From positions 320,361-377,535 of the forward strand of contig NZ_KQ948767.1 in assembly GCF_001514205.1 (NCBI RefSeq): a stretch of DNA of 57,175 nt, given 5' to 3'. This stretch comes from Streptomyces griseoruber. GTDB taxonomy: Bacteria > Actinomycetota > Actinomycetes > Streptomycetales > Streptomycetaceae. The position numbers and the translations under genes were made by a program. The notes under the pieces were generated by a model. The model was not told the DNA's origin, searched no databases, and saw nothing but the letters and a program-made list of their open reading frames with translations. This document shows positions 36,052-44,845 of this stretch, piece after piece. Each line of letters begins with the position of its first letter. Position 1 is the first letter of the stretch.

Positions 36052-37458
36052 TCAACCGCCGGTTACGGCAGAGCCGTTCAATGACACGGGGGCGAGGAGT
36101 TTCTGTGCCTTTGCCTGATCGAGCAGCCCGGCCTGGGCCACGAGATCCGCCACGTTCGATCCTGTTTCCAGCGCCTGCTTGGCGATCCGGGCGGCCGCCG
36201 CGTACCCGATGTACGGCGTCAGCGCGGTCACTGACCCCACGGACCGGGCGGCCTGCCGGGCCAGGTGCTCCTCGTGGGCGGTGATTCCGACGACGCAGTG
36301 GGTGCGCAGTGCGGTGCAGCCGCGGGTGAGCCACCGGACCGAGGTCAGGAGCAGGTGCCCCATCAGCGGTTCGAAGGCATTGAGCTGGAGTTGTCCGTTC
36401 TCTGCGGCCATCGTGATCGACACGTCGGCTCCGGCTACCGCGTAGCAGATCTGGTTGACCATCTCCGGGATGACCGGATTGACCTTGCCCGGCATGATCG
36501 ACGAGCCGGCCTGGCGGGGCGGCAGGTTGATCTCGCCGAGTCCGTTCTGCGGGCCGCTGGCCAGCAGGCGCAGGTCGTTGCAGGTCTTCGACAGCTTGAC
36601 GGCCAACCGCTTCAGGACGCCCGACACCAGCAGGAAGACGCCGGTGTCGGAGGTTGCCTCGACCAGATCGAAAGCCGGCTTCAGATCCAGCCCGGTGAAC
36701 GCGGCCAGGTGCCGTATCACGGCCTCGGCATACCCCGGTTCCGTGGTGATGCCGGTTCCGATGGCGGTCGCGCCGAGGCTGATCTCGTGCAGCAGCGGCA
36801 GGGTCTCGCGGATACGGGCCATGTCCTCGGCCAGGGTCACACCGAACGCGGTGAACTCCTGGCCGAGGGTCATCGGCACGGCGTCCTGCAGTTGGGTGCG
36901 CCCCACCTTCACCACATGGGCGAACTCCGCGCCCTTGGCAGCGAACGCCTCGGTCAGCGGGCCCAGTTCGGTCAGCAGGCCGGTGAGGGCGCTGCTGACG
37001 GCGAGCCGCAGAGCGGTGGGGTAGACGTCGTTGGTCGACTGGCAGCGGTTGACATGGTCGAGCGGGGACACCTGGTCGTAGCGGCCGCGTTCGAAGCCCA
37101 GGCGCTCCAGGGCGAGGTTGGCGATGACCTCGTTGGCGTTCATGTTGGTGCTGGTGCCGGCACCGCCCTGGATGACGTCGACCGGGAACTGCTCGTGGTG
37201 ACCGCCGGCCTCGATGGCCTGGCAGGCCGCCTCGACGGCCTGGGCGATCTCCGGGTCCAGGGCGCCGATCTCGCGGTTCGCGCGGGCCGCGGCGCGCTTG
37301 ACGGTCGCAAGCGCCCGTACGAGGTCCGGGTGGGCGGCCAGCGGGATGCCGCTGGCCTGGAAGTTCTCCAGCGCACGGGCGGTGTGCACACCCCAGTACG
37401 CGTCGGCCGGGACGCAGAGTGCGCCGAGGGAGTCGCACTCGGTACGGAAGGCGGTCAT
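36052..37458 (-). CDS. aspA: Aspartate ammonia-lyase (aspartase)
   Basis: A 468-residue member of the fumarase/aspartase superfamily, converting aspartate to fumarate and ammonia. The superfamily signature GSSIMPGKVNPV with the catalytic Ser loop is near residue 320. GGAGTSTNMNANEVIAN is near 100, SPLDHVNRCQSTNDVYPT near 130 and VGRTQLQDAVP near 185, all typical of aspartases and class II fumarases. Fumarase C is the alternative, but the length and neighbours favour aspartase. Its ATG overlaps the stop of the aldehyde dehydrogenase (ATGA), so translation is coupled. Confidence 0.88.
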   Translation of the reverse strand: MTAFRTECDSLGALCVPADAYWGVHTARALENFQASGIPLAAHPDLVRALATVKRAAARANREIGALDPEIAQAVEAACQAIEAGGHHEQFPVDVIQGGAGTSTNMNANEVIANLALERLGFERGRYDQVSPLDHVNRCQSTNDVYPTALRLAVSSALTGLLTELGPLTEAFAAKGAEFAHVVKVGRTQLQDAVPMTLGQEFTAFGVTLAEDMARIRETLPLLHEISLGATAIGTGITTEPGYAEAVIRHLAAFTGLDLKPAFDLVEATSDTGVFLLVSGVLKRLAVKLSKTCNDLRLLASGPQNGLGEINLPPRQAGSSIMPGKVNPVIPEMVNQICYAVAGADVSITMAAENGQLQLNAFEPLMGHLLLTSVRWLTRGCTALRTHCVVGITAHEEHLARQAARSVGSVTALTPYIGYAAAARIAKQALETGSNVADLVAQAGLLDQAKAQKLLAPVSLNGSAVTGG

Positions 37459-38885
37459 TGGACCACGTCACTGATGTGGTTGACGCAGACGACCTTGGGC
37501 TGGGTCATCTCCTCGAAGGCGAAGCGCACGCCTTCGCGGCCCATGCTGCCGTACTTGAAGCCGCCGAACGGCATCGCGTCGAACCGGTAGTCGGACGAGT
37601 CGTTGATCATCACGCCCCCGGCCTGGAGCAGCCGGGCTGCGGTCAGGGCGCGGTCGAGGCGCGAGGTGAAGATGCCCGCGTGGAGGCTGTAGTCGATGGC
37701 GTTGGCCTGCTCGACGGCGTCCTCGAAGGAGTCGAACGGCTGCAGTACGACGACCGGGGCGAAGGCTTCCTCCTGCCAGATCGTGCAGGTGGCCGGGACG
37801 TCTTCGAGGACGGTCGGCGTGTACAGGGAGCCGCTGACGTGGTTGCCGCACAGCAGTACTGCTCCCTGCGCCACCGCGGCGTCGACCTCCGCCCGGGTGG
37901 CGCGGGCGGCCTCCGGGGTGATCATGGGGCCGACATCGGTGTGCTCGTCGGACGGGTCGCCGACGCGCAGCAGCTTCGTGCGGGCGACGAAGGCGTCGCG
38001 GAAGGACTCGTACACCTTGCGGTCGATCAGGATCCGCTGGGTGCCGATGCAGTTCTGGCCCGCGGCCCAGAACGCGCCGGAGACGCACGAGTCCACTGCC
38101 GCGTCGAGGTCCGCGTCGTCCATGACGATGACCGGGGCGTTGCCGCCGAGGTCCATGGCCAGTTTCTTCAGACCGGCGGTCCGGGAGATGGCCTCGCCGG
38201 TGGCGAATCCGCCGGTGAAGGACACCATACGGACGTCTGCGGCGCTGACGATCGCGGCGCCGATGTCGGCACCACCGTTGACGACCGTGACGATCTCCTC
38301 GGGGAGACCGGCCTCTACGAGGGTGTCGACCAGGCGGAGCGAGGACAGGGGCGTCAAGGCGGAGGGTTTGAGGATCACCGCGTTGCCGCCTGCGATGGCC
38401 GGGCCCAGTTTGTGGGCGACCAGGTTGAGGGGGTCGTTGAACGGGGTGATGGCAGCGATGATGCCGAGGGGTTCGCGGGTGAACCAGCCCTGCCGCTTCT
38501 CGGAGCCCTCGTAGGCGTCGAAGGGCACCACCTCGCCGGCGTTGCGCCGTGCCTCGGCGGCGGACAGCGCGAGGGTGTTGACCGCGCGGGCCACTTCCTT
38601 GCGGGCCTGGACGATGGTTTTACCGGCCTCGCTCACGATCAGGTGGGCGAAGGACTCCGCGCGCCGCTCGATGAGATGGGCCGTGCGCTCGAGGATGGAC
38701 GCGCGGGCGGCGCGGGACAGAGCGCCCGCGACGCGACGGCCGGCTCTGGCCCGCTGCAGGACAGTCCCCACGGCACGGGCTTCGACCGTGCACACCGAGG
38801 CGATGACCTCGCCGGTGAACGGGTTGTGCACGGATGCCATGTCGGCGCCGAGCTGAATGCCGGGGGTCACAACGGTGTCAGCCAC
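37455..38885 (-). CDS. NAD(P)-dependent aldehyde dehydrogenase, candidate for aspartate semialdehyde
   Basis: A 476-residue non-phosphorylating ALDH. Seen are AAITPFNDPLNLVAHKLGPA (Asn of the oxyanion hole), SFTGGFATGEAI, ELGG-equivalent LAMDLGGNAPVIV and the catalytic Cys in AAGQNCIGTQR. GTG 38885 has AGGAG upstream. It overlaps the homoserine dehydrogenase end by 8 bases and the aspartase start by 4, so the three genes are tightly coupled. In this setting it should oxidise aspartate 4-semialdehyde to aspartate. Succinate semialdehyde or lactaldehyde are family alternatives. Confidence 0.87.
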   Translation of the reverse strand: MADTVVTPGIQLGADMASVHNPFTGEVIASVCTVEARAVGTVLQRARAGRRVAGALSRAARASILERTAHLIERRAESFAHLIVSEAGKTIVQARKEVARAVNTLALSAAEARRNAGEVVPFDAYEGSEKRQGWFTREPLGIIAAITPFNDPLNLVAHKLGPAIAGGNAVILKPSALTPLSSLRLVDTLVEAGLPEEIVTVVNGGADIGAAIVSAADVRMVSFTGGFATGEAISRTAGLKKLAMDLGGNAPVIVMDDADLDAAVDSCVSGAFWAAGQNCIGTQRILIDRKVYESFRDAFVARTKLLRVGDPSDEHTDVGPMITPEAARATRAEVDAAVAQGAVLLCGNHVSGSLYTPTVLEDVPATCTIWQEEAFAPVVVLQPFDSFEDAVEQANAIDYSLHAGIFTSRLDRALTAARLLQAGGVMINDSSDYRFDAMPFGGFKYGSMGREGVRFAFEEMTQPKVVCVNHISDVVQ

Positions 38886-39969
38886 GGTGGGTCTCCTGAA
38901 GAACACGGTGCAGGGGAGCGGTGTCGTCGTCCGCGTGGTGGTGCTGGTGGATGGCGATGATGTCCGACAGCAGGGCATAGGCCGTCTCCGTCCGTCCGGC
39001 CCCTGGCCCGGACACGGTGACCGTGCCCAGCAGGTCGGTGTGGAAGGCGACCGCATTGACCGGGCCGGAGATCCCCGCAAGAGCGTGGTGCGCGGGCAGC
39101 GCCACGGGAGCCACCCGGGCCTCGACGGTGCCGTCGGGTCGGCGGGCGGCCGAGCCGACCAGCTTCCAGCGCAGCCCCTTGGAGATGGCGTCCTGCGCAT
39201 CCTGCGGGGTGATGCCGGAGATCCCCGTGCAGGAGACGTCCTCGCGGCGGAGGCCGGCACCCAGGACTTCGTTGGCCAGGATCATGACCTTGAGCTGGAC
39301 GTCGTGGCCCTCGATGTCGGCGGTGGGATCGGCTTCGGCGTACCCCAGTTCCTGCGCCTGCGTGACGGCCGTAGGCAGTTCGACGCCTTCCTCGAGGCGG
39401 CCGAGGATGTAGTTCGAGGTGCCGTTCATGATGCCCTGCACCCCGGTGATCTCCAGTCCGCCGAGCAGGCGCTGAGCGGTGCGCAGGATCGGGGTGCCGC
39501 TGAGTACGGAGCCCTCGAACTCGAAGCTCACGCCATGTTCTGCGGCGAGCCGCTTGAGCTCGCTGCCGGCGAGGGCGACGGGTCCCTTGTTGGTGGTGCA
39601 CACGTGCTTGCCGGATTCCAGGGCCCAGCGCACGTGGGAGAGGGCGGGCTCACCGTCGTTGGGGTTGGTGAAGGTTGCCTCCACGACGATGTCGGCCGGG
39701 ACCTCTCGGATCACCCACTTGTTACGGGGGTCGGCGCTTCCCCCGGGAAGGCCGGCGAAGCTCAGCTCGCCGGGTTCGGCCGCCAGCAGCGGAGCCAGGT
39801 CGATGCCGGCGGTGTCCACCAGGGAGCCGGCGCGCAGGTCGGTGATCGCGACTACCCGCAGGGTGAAGCCCAGCTCCTCCGCGAAGCGGTCCCCACGTGC
39901 GGCTATGAGTTCGGCGAGCGCGCGGTTGACGCCACCGAATCCGATGAGGGCGAGGTCGTATCGGCCCAT
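38878..39969 (-). CDS. Homoserine dehydrogenase
   Basis: A 363-residue homoserine dehydrogenase without the C-terminal ACT domain of the biosynthetic actinobacterial form. The N-terminal nucleotide-binding site is LALIGFGGVNRALAELIAAR. The catalytic domain shows TTNKGPVALAG, GTPILRTAQRLLGG, GIMNGTSNYILGRLEEG and ADPTADIEGHDVQLKVMILA, including the conserved D-x-x-x-D-x-x-G-x-D segment and catalytic Lys. AAGGAG precedes the ATG at 39969. Lack of the feedback domain and its place at the head of an ALDH-aspartase operon indicate a catabolic role, homoserine to aspartate semialdehyde. Confidence 0.92.
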   Translation of the reverse strand: MGRYDLALIGFGGVNRALAELIAARGDRFAEELGFTLRVVAITDLRAGSLVDTAGIDLAPLLAAEPGELSFAGLPGGSADPRNKWVIREVPADIVVEATFTNPNDGEPALSHVRWALESGKHVCTTNKGPVALAGSELKRLAAEHGVSFEFEGSVLSGTPILRTAQRLLGGLEITGVQGIMNGTSNYILGRLEEGVELPTAVTQAQELGYAEADPTADIEGHDVQLKVMILANEVLGAGLRREDVSCTGISGITPQDAQDAISKGLRWKLVGSAARRPDGTVEARVAPVALPAHHALAGISGPVNAVAFHTDLLGTVTVSGPGAGRTETAYALLSDIIAIHQHHHADDDTAPLHRVLQETHRG

Positions 39970-40164
39970 GTGATGACTCCTTCGCAAGGCACCGCAGCCA
40001 CACGGCGCGGCTGATCAGAGCCTGGCATCAGGCGGGGGCCGTGCGGCTATGCCGGAGCGACCACGGACCATGTCGCATTGCACGGTCGTGGTGACGATTC
40101 GCAGGGCGACCGCTCGGCGTCTCCTGCGGCCGTGCCCGATGGACGGGTCTCATGGGTGCCGCCA

Positions 40165-40926
40165 TCAGCCGGCTGTCAGCGCCGCGTCCGGCAGACGCAG
40201 GTGCACACGAAGAGCGCCGTGACCGTCGTCCGTCAGCCGCACCACGCGCGTGTCGCGTGCGTGGACCAGCCAGGACTCCTCAACCGCGTGCCGGAAGACG
40301 GCGGCTCCGACACCGCCTGCCAGGTGGAGTCGTTGCTCGGTCCAGTCAAGGCACGTCCGCACATGCGGGCGGTGCGACGACGCGGCGGGTTCGTCGACGA
40401 TGCCCAGTTCCCTCATCCAACGGGCTCCCGCAGTGGTCAGCGCCGGCCCATAGTCCCAGGACAGGAACCCTTCGGCGGTCATCGCGTCGGTGATCGCGAC
40501 AGCCAGGGATCCGGCCAGGTGGTCGTAGCAGATGCGAGCGAAGGCCAGATCCCGATGACGGCGGGCCGCGGTGAGGGACCGTACGGGCACCGGATGCTGG
40601 GGAGACCGTGCGGCAAGCGCTTCGATCATCTCGGCGATGCCCGGGTCGGCGAGCCGGACATAGCGGTTGCGGCCCTTTCGCTCCTCGGCCAGCAGGCCGC
40701 CCGCCACCAGCCGGTTCAGGTGGCTCGTCACGGTGGACGGGGCGACGCCGGCCAGACGGGCCAGCTCCGTCGCCGTCCACGCCCGGCCGTCCAGCAGCGC
40801 GAGACAGAACTCAGCACGCGTCCGGTCGGCCAGGAGGGCCGCCAGAGCAGCGAGATCCGGCTCTTCGGCGTACACGTCTTGGCTGGTCACAGATCCATTG
40901 TCGGCAACCGTCACTTCGACGAGCAT
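40165..40926 (-). CDS. ArsR-type winged-helix regulator with C-terminal extension
   Basis: A 253-residue regulator. Residues ~25-95 form an ArsR HTH (LAALLADRTRAEFCLALLDG, ATELARLAGVAPSTVTSHLN, RLVAGGLLAEERKGRNRYVR). The C-terminal ~150 residues form a second helical domain (SWDYGPALTTAGARWMRELG) seen in long ArsR-like regulators. No metal-binding Cys pair is evident in the HTH. It is divergent from a flavin reductase gene, 29 bases apart, which it probably controls. A GTG at about residue 12 is an alternative start. Confidence 0.87.
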   Translation of the reverse strand: MLVEVTVADNGSVTSQDVYAEEPDLAALAALLADRTRAEFCLALLDGRAWTATELARLAGVAPSTVTSHLNRLVAGGLLAEERKGRNRYVRLADPGIAEMIEALAARSPQHPVPVRSLTAARRHRDLAFARICYDHLAGSLAVAITDAMTAEGFLSWDYGPALTTAGARWMRELGIVDEPAASSHRPHVRTCLDWTEQRLHLAGGVGAAVFRHAVEESWLVHARDTRVVRLTDDGHGALRVHLRLPDAALTAG

Positions 40927-40955
40927 CGAAAGGTCGCGTGCTTAGCGTTTTCTGC

Positions 40956-41585
40956 ATGACGACTGACACGCATCGAGTGATACGCCCGAGCATCCTCTAC
41001 TTCGGAAACCCGGTGGTCCTGCTCACCACGGAGAACGAGGACGGCACCTTCAACCTCGCTCCCATCTCGTCCGCCTGGGCCCTGGGACAGAACGTCGTCC
41101 TGGGCCTGGGCAGCGAAAACCGGACGGTGCGCAACCTGGCCGAGCGGCAGGACGTGGTCATCAGCCTCGCCTCGCCCGAACTGTGGGAGCAGGTCGAGCG
41201 GCTCGCGCCGCTCACCGGTGCCCACCCGGTGCCGGAGAGCAAGCGGGCGGTGTACCGGTACGAGCCCGACAAGTTCTCCGCCGCCGGACTGACCCCGCAG
41301 CCCTCTGACCTTGTACGACCGCCGCGGGTCGCCGAGTCGCCCCTCCAGCTTGAAGCGAGGGCCGTTGCCCTGAACCCGGGCGGAGAAGGCCGCTTCTTCT
41401 CCGTCGAGTGCGAGGTGGTCCGTGTCCATGCTCACGAGCGCATCGTGGTCCCCGGCACGCACCACGTCGACCCCGAAGTGTGGAGCCCGCTCATCTACAA
41501 CTTCCGCCACTACCACGGGCTCGCTCCCGAGGTCGGCCATGGCTTCCGCTCGGAGACGGCCACGGTCTCCGCGCGTACGGGGTGA
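40956..41585 (+). CDS. Flavin reductase-like FMN-binding protein
   Basis: A 209-residue split-barrel flavoprotein. FGNPVVLLTTENEDGTFNLA PISSAW at residues 15-40 is the typical FMN-binding start. LGLGSENRTVRNLAERQDVV follows, and YNFRHYHGLAPEVGHGF is a conserved C-terminal patch. It may supply reduced flavin or act as a reductase itself. Control by the divergent ArsR-type regulator is likely. A terminator follows at 41602. Confidence 0.87.
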   Translation: MTTDTHRVIRPSILYFGNPVVLLTTENEDGTFNLAPISSAWALGQNVVLGLGSENRTVRNLAERQDVVISLASPELWEQVERLAPLTGAHPVPESKRAVYRYEPDKFSAAGLTPQPSDLVRPPRVAESPLQLEARAVALNPGGEGRFFSVECEVVRVHAHERIVVPGTHHVDPEVWSPLIYNFRHYHGLAPEVGHGFRSETATVSARTG

Positions 41586-41601
41586 CCGGCTGAAGCAGGG
41601 A

Positions 41602-41633
41602 GTGAGTCCGGCGCCGGGAGAGTCCGGACTCAC
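41602..41633. terminator. Terminator after the flavin reductase gene
   Basis: GTGAGTCCGG (41602-41611) and CCGGACTCAC (41624-41633) form a perfect 10-bp stem, 17 bases past the stop. Confidence 0.7.
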
Positions 41634-41664
41634 CCGGCGGCGTTGCGGTGGGAGTTTGGCATAG

Positions 41665-41793
41665 GACAAAGTGTCCGCCTCCCACCTCGGGCTGACGGGG
41701 GAACCGAACCTGCCGCGTCCTCTGCGCGGGTTGGACGAGGCCGCACATCAGGACGTTGTCGAAGCGCTGGACGCACTCGGGCTCACCGCCTGA
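41665..41793 (+). pseudogene. C-terminal scrap resembling a dihydrodipicolinate-synthase-family aldolase
   Basis: The frame GEPNLPRPLRGLDEAAHQDV VEALDALGLTA ends at a TGA and resembles the last helix pair of DapA-like aldolases. An in-frame TAG precedes it directly. Only about 42 codons remain, so the assignment is tentative. Confidence 0.35.
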
Positions 41794-41803
41794 GCCCGTT
41801 GCC

Positions 41804-43060
41804 ATGAATCACCAGCACATCGCGACCGGAACGAATGCGGTGACCGCGCCGGCAAGGCATGCCGGCCGCAAGGGCGGCCTCGCCCGCTACGTCATAGCCG
41901 CGGCCTTGGCGCGCACGGCTGACGGAGGAGCGGTTGTCGCCGTCGTCCTGCTCGTCAGCTCGTCGGGCGGTCCAGGGACCCTCGCAGGTACGTTCGGAGC
42001 GTGCATCACCGCACCACATCTACTTGGCCCCTTCGTCGCCCGTCCCTTGGACCTCGCCCGAGATGGCCGCAAGGTCATCGCGGCAGCCTGCCTGCTGTAC
42101 GCCACTGCACTGACCGCAGGAGTGCTGGCGTACGGCCGTGCGCCCGCCCTGGTGAGCGCCTTGCTGCTGGCCGTGGCCGGCACCTGCGGCCCCCTGCTGA
42201 CGGGCGGCATCAGCAGCCGACTGCCCGCCATCGCCGGACCGCAGCTCCGCACCCAGCGGCGTGCACAGGGCTGGGATGGGGCCACCTACGGCATCGGCGG
42301 CACCGCCGGCCCGTCCCTGGTGGCTGCCCTGGCCAGCTGGGGCTCGCCCACCGCGGCCGCACTCGCGCTGGCGACTGCGGTGGGCGCGGCGGCCGTCTGC
42401 GTGCTGCTCCTGCCCCCCGCCGCGCCGGATCGTGGAGGCGACAGAGGCAAGATCCTCAAGCCGGGCCCGACCCTCATGCTCATGGCCCGCACCGGCCATC
42501 TCCGGCGCACCACCTACGTGACGATGACCGTTGCACTCAGCGTTGCCGCCCTGCCCGTCACGGCGGTGCACATGACGAAGATCCTCGGTGTCGAATCAGG
42601 CACCGCGGCAGTTCTGACCGCCGCCTACGGCCTCGGCAACCTCGTCGGCTCCGTGACGGTTATGGTCTCTCCTCTCACCGGTGACCCCGACCGCCTGACG
42701 CGCCGCCTTGCCCTGTGCGTCGTCGTCGGCCTCGGTGCGGTCGCGATGAGCCACAGCTTCGCCCTTTCCATATCGGCGTTCGCGCTCACCGGCATCCTCA
42801 ACGCACTCTTCTTCGCCGCCACTCTCGCCGCCCGCACCGAGTACGCACCTCCCGCTCTCCAAGGACAGGTCTTCATCTGGGTAGCCGCCCTGAAGATCAC
42901 CTCAGGATCCGCCGGCACCGCCCTGGCCGGCTCCCTCACGGGCCTGGATGTGCGGCTGCCCCTCCTCCTCGGCATCAGCGGGACAACGGCAGCCGTCCTG
43001 GCAGCGACATTGGAGAAGCGGGCCGGCGGGAGGTTTTGCGAGCGCCCGGTGAGCAGGTAA
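41804..43060 (+). CDS. MFS transporter
   Basis: A 418-residue carrier with 11-12 hydrophobic helices. RPLDLARDGRKVIAAACLLY resembles the motif A loop, and the C-terminal half has a second six-helix bundle (SVAALPVTAVHMTKILGVES, TEYAPPALQGQVFIWVAAL). ATG 41804 gives a natural cytoplasmic N-terminus GRKGGLARYV before helix 1, but no strong ribosome site is seen. The bases coding GRKGGLARYV reappear at 43156, just past the gene. Substrate unknown; it resembles carriers of the Bcr/arabinose-efflux type in size. Confidence 0.8.
   Translation: MNHQHIATGTNAVTAPARHAGRKGGLARYVIAAALARTADGGAVVAVVLLVSSSGGPGTLAGTFGACITAPHLLGPFVARPLDLARDGRKVIAAACLLYATALTAGVLAYGRAPALVSALLLAVAGTCGPLLTGGISSRLPAIAGPQLRTQRRAQGWDGATYGIGGTAGPSLVAALASWGSPTAAALALATAVGAAAVCVLLLPPAAPDRGGDRGKILKPGPTLMLMARTGHLRRTTYVTMTVALSVAALPVTAVHMTKILGVESGTAAVLTAAYGLGNLVGSVTVMVSPLTGDPDRLTRRLALCVVVGLGAVAMSHSFALSISAFALTGILNALFFAATLAARTEYAPPALQGQVFIWVAALKITSGSAGTALAGSLTGLDVRLPLLLGISGTTAAVLAATLEKRAGGRFCERPVSR
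41861..41892 (+). repeat. 32-bp direct repeat, first copy (inside the MFS gene)
   Basis: GCCGGCCGCAAGGGCGGCCT and the next 12 bases recur at 43156-43187 with one mismatch, in the same orientation, 1295 bp away. Confidence 0.8.
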
Positions 43061-43155
43061 CGCCGAGTGGGGTGGTCACATGGCCGAGATCTACCGTGCC
43101 GCTCTGGAGGCCGTGCTCGTCCTTGCGGGCCGTCAGCACGCGCATCGGGCCGTAT

Positions 43156-43187
43156 GCCAGCCGCAAGGGCGGCCTCGCCCGCTACGT
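43156..43187 (+). repeat. 32-bp direct repeat, second copy
   Basis: GCCAGCCGCAAGGGCGGCCT and onward match the first copy with one mismatch. This copy is followed by ISKra4 sequence, not by the rest of a transporter, so it looks like the 5' stub of a second MFS copy cut by the insertion sequence. Confidence 0.75.
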
Positions 43188-43235
43188 TCGGCCAGCCCCA
43201 GCAGCAGCTCGACGATGGTCCGGTAGGACTGGGCG

Positions 43236-43826
43236 GTGTTGGCCTGGTTTGTGCCCGTCGACGGCGCCCGCCACCAGCTCGACCTCCTGATCCACACCGA
43301 AGCCGACCGCCGCCACATCCCCGTGCACGTTCTGCTCGACATCGTGCAGGTCAGCGAGTACCTGTGGACCGCGGCGCACGCCTTCCACCCGCCCGGCACC
43401 GCCGACGCCGAAGCCTGGGTCTCCGGCCACCTGATCACCATCCTGCACGGCCAGGCCGCCCGCGCCGCCACCGAGATCACCGCGCAGGCTGGCCGGGCCC
43501 GCCTGCGCGGAGCCAGACGCGAGGCCGTCGACGCCTGTATCGGCTGCCTCACCGGCCACCTCGACCAGCTCTGCTACGACACCGCCCTGGCGGCGGGCTG
43601 GCCGATCGCCACCGGCGCGATCGAGGGCGCCTGCCGCCACCTGATCGGTGACCGCCTCGACATCACCGGCGCCCGCTGGGGCCTGGACGGCGCCGAGGCT
43701 GTCCTCAAACTCCGCGCCCTGAACGACAACGGCGACATCGACGAGTACTGGACCTTCCACCTTGCCCGGGAGCACGAACGTCTCCACCCCACCCCCGACC
43801 AGCACAACTACCAACTCACGGCCTGA
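43236..43826 (+). pseudogene. ISKra4-family transposase, C-terminal half
   Basis: The frame encodes WFVPVDGARHQLDLLIHTEA, then LDIVQVSEYLWTAAHAFHPP, WPIATGAIEGACRHLIGDRL and TGARWGLDGAEAVLKLRAL to HLAREHERLHP. These are typical ISKra4 segments with the last catalytic Glu (AIEGAC). The N-terminal half is absent. 43827-44127 has no supportable gene, though a minus-strand stretch at 43870-44063 (AKYQVTAIRSGSEGTRR) may be a scrap of one. Confidence 0.8.
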
Positions 43827-44128
43827 CCCACGGACTTCCCAGAGCGGGAGCTGCACCCACTGCACATCTCCCGAGCCGGGAAGTGGACCACAGAGGCAGG
43901 CCCCACACGGGCTGACTACGCTGCCGAACTCTCCCGAAGACAGGTACTCCGCCACTCCCAGCAGCCGGACATACAGAAACAGGCGATCGGTCGGACGGAC
44001 GCGACGGGTGCCTTCACTGCCAGACCGGATGGCCGTCACCTGATACTTGGCCGACTCCAGCACTTCGAGTGACGTTGTTCTCGTCGCCCATGTTGCGGTG
44101 CAGGCCGCCTTCTACCGGAACACCGTCT

Positions 44129-44144
44129 AGACGACCGGTCTACT
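44129..44144. promoter_or_regulatory. TetR operator upstream of the tetR gene
   Basis: AGACGACCGGTCTACT agrees at 13 of 16 positions with the perfect palindrome at 44811-44826. It lies 20 bases before the TetR start. Confidence 0.65.
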
Positions 44145-44163
44145 CGGATGCTACGGTTCATGC

Positions 44164-44757
44164 ATGCCGGTCACCACACGGAGCACAGACACCCGTCGGA
44201 ACATCCTCGACACCGCCCAGCGGATCATGGCCCACAAGGGCTACTCGGCCGTCGGCATCAACGAGGTGCTCGCGGAGGCCGGCGTGCCGAAGGGGTCCTT
44301 TTACCACTACTTCGCCTCGAAGGACGCCTTCGGCGAAGCGATCCTCAAGAGCTACTTCGCGGACTACCTCGCGGACATGGACGGCATTCTCGCCCGGTCC
44401 GGCCAGTCGGCGGCCGAGCGGCTGATGGCCTACTGGCAGCAGTGGCGGGAGACGCAGAGCGTCGAGGAGTGCCAGGGCAAGTGTCTGGCCGTGAAACTCG
44501 GCGCCGAGGTGGCCGACCTGTCGGAGTCGATGCGCCTGGCCCTCAAAGAGGGGACGGGCGCCATCGTCGACCGCATCGCGCGCACCATCGCCGACGGCCT
44601 GGAGGACGGCTCTCTCTCGGTCGACGGTGATCCCCGCGACGTGGCGCAGGCCCTGTACGACATGTGGCTCGGCGCGAGCGTCATGTGCAAGATCCATCGC
44701 AGTCTGGCGCCGCTCGACACCGTCACCGCGGTGACCCGCAGGCTGCTGCACCTGTAG
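44164..44757 (+). CDS. TetR/AcrR-family repressor (AcuR/NemR-like)
   Basis: A 197-residue repressor. Residues 10-55 form the TetR HTH (RRNILDTAQRIMAHKGYSAV, GINEVLAEAGVPKGSFYHYF). The ligand domain has Cys residues in ECQGKCLAVKLGAEV near residues 102-108, as in NemR/AcuR-type sensors of electrophiles. Matching operators precede this gene and the DJ-1 gene 88 bp downstream, so it represses both. Reactive aldehydes or electrophiles are likely inducers (inference). Confidence 0.9.
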   Translation: MPVTTRSTDTRRNILDTAQRIMAHKGYSAVGINEVLAEAGVPKGSFYHYFASKDAFGEAILKSYFADYLADMDGILARSGQSAAERLMAYWQQWRETQSVEECQGKCLAVKLGAEVADLSESMRLALKEGTGAIVDRIARTIADGLEDGSLSVDGDPRDVAQALYDMWLGASVMCKIHRSLAPLDTVTAVTRRLLHL

Positions 44758-44810
44758 AAGGCCCGCACCCCATGGCCGCCCCGGTCATGGGGACATCTCC
44801 ACCCATCAAA

Positions 44811-44826
44811 AGTAGACTGGTCTACT
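44811..44826. promoter_or_regulatory. TetR operator upstream of the DJ-1/PfpI gene
   Basis: AGTAGAC-TG-GTCTACT is a perfect 7-bp palindrome located 20 bases before the DJ-1 start, between it and the tetR stop. Confidence 0.8.
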
Positions 44827-44845
44827 CACCCCCAAGGAGCATGTC

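Noticed and set aside
36052..37458. Nitrosuccinate-lyase (CreD-like) instead of aspartase
   Set aside because: No CreE-like flavin monooxygenase or other nitrous-acid pathway gene is present; homoserine dehydrogenase and ALDH partners favour aspartase.
36265..37590. A 441-codon plus-strand open frame opposite aspartase
   Set aside because: Antisense shadow; the minus strand holds the aspartase signature GSSIMPGKVN.
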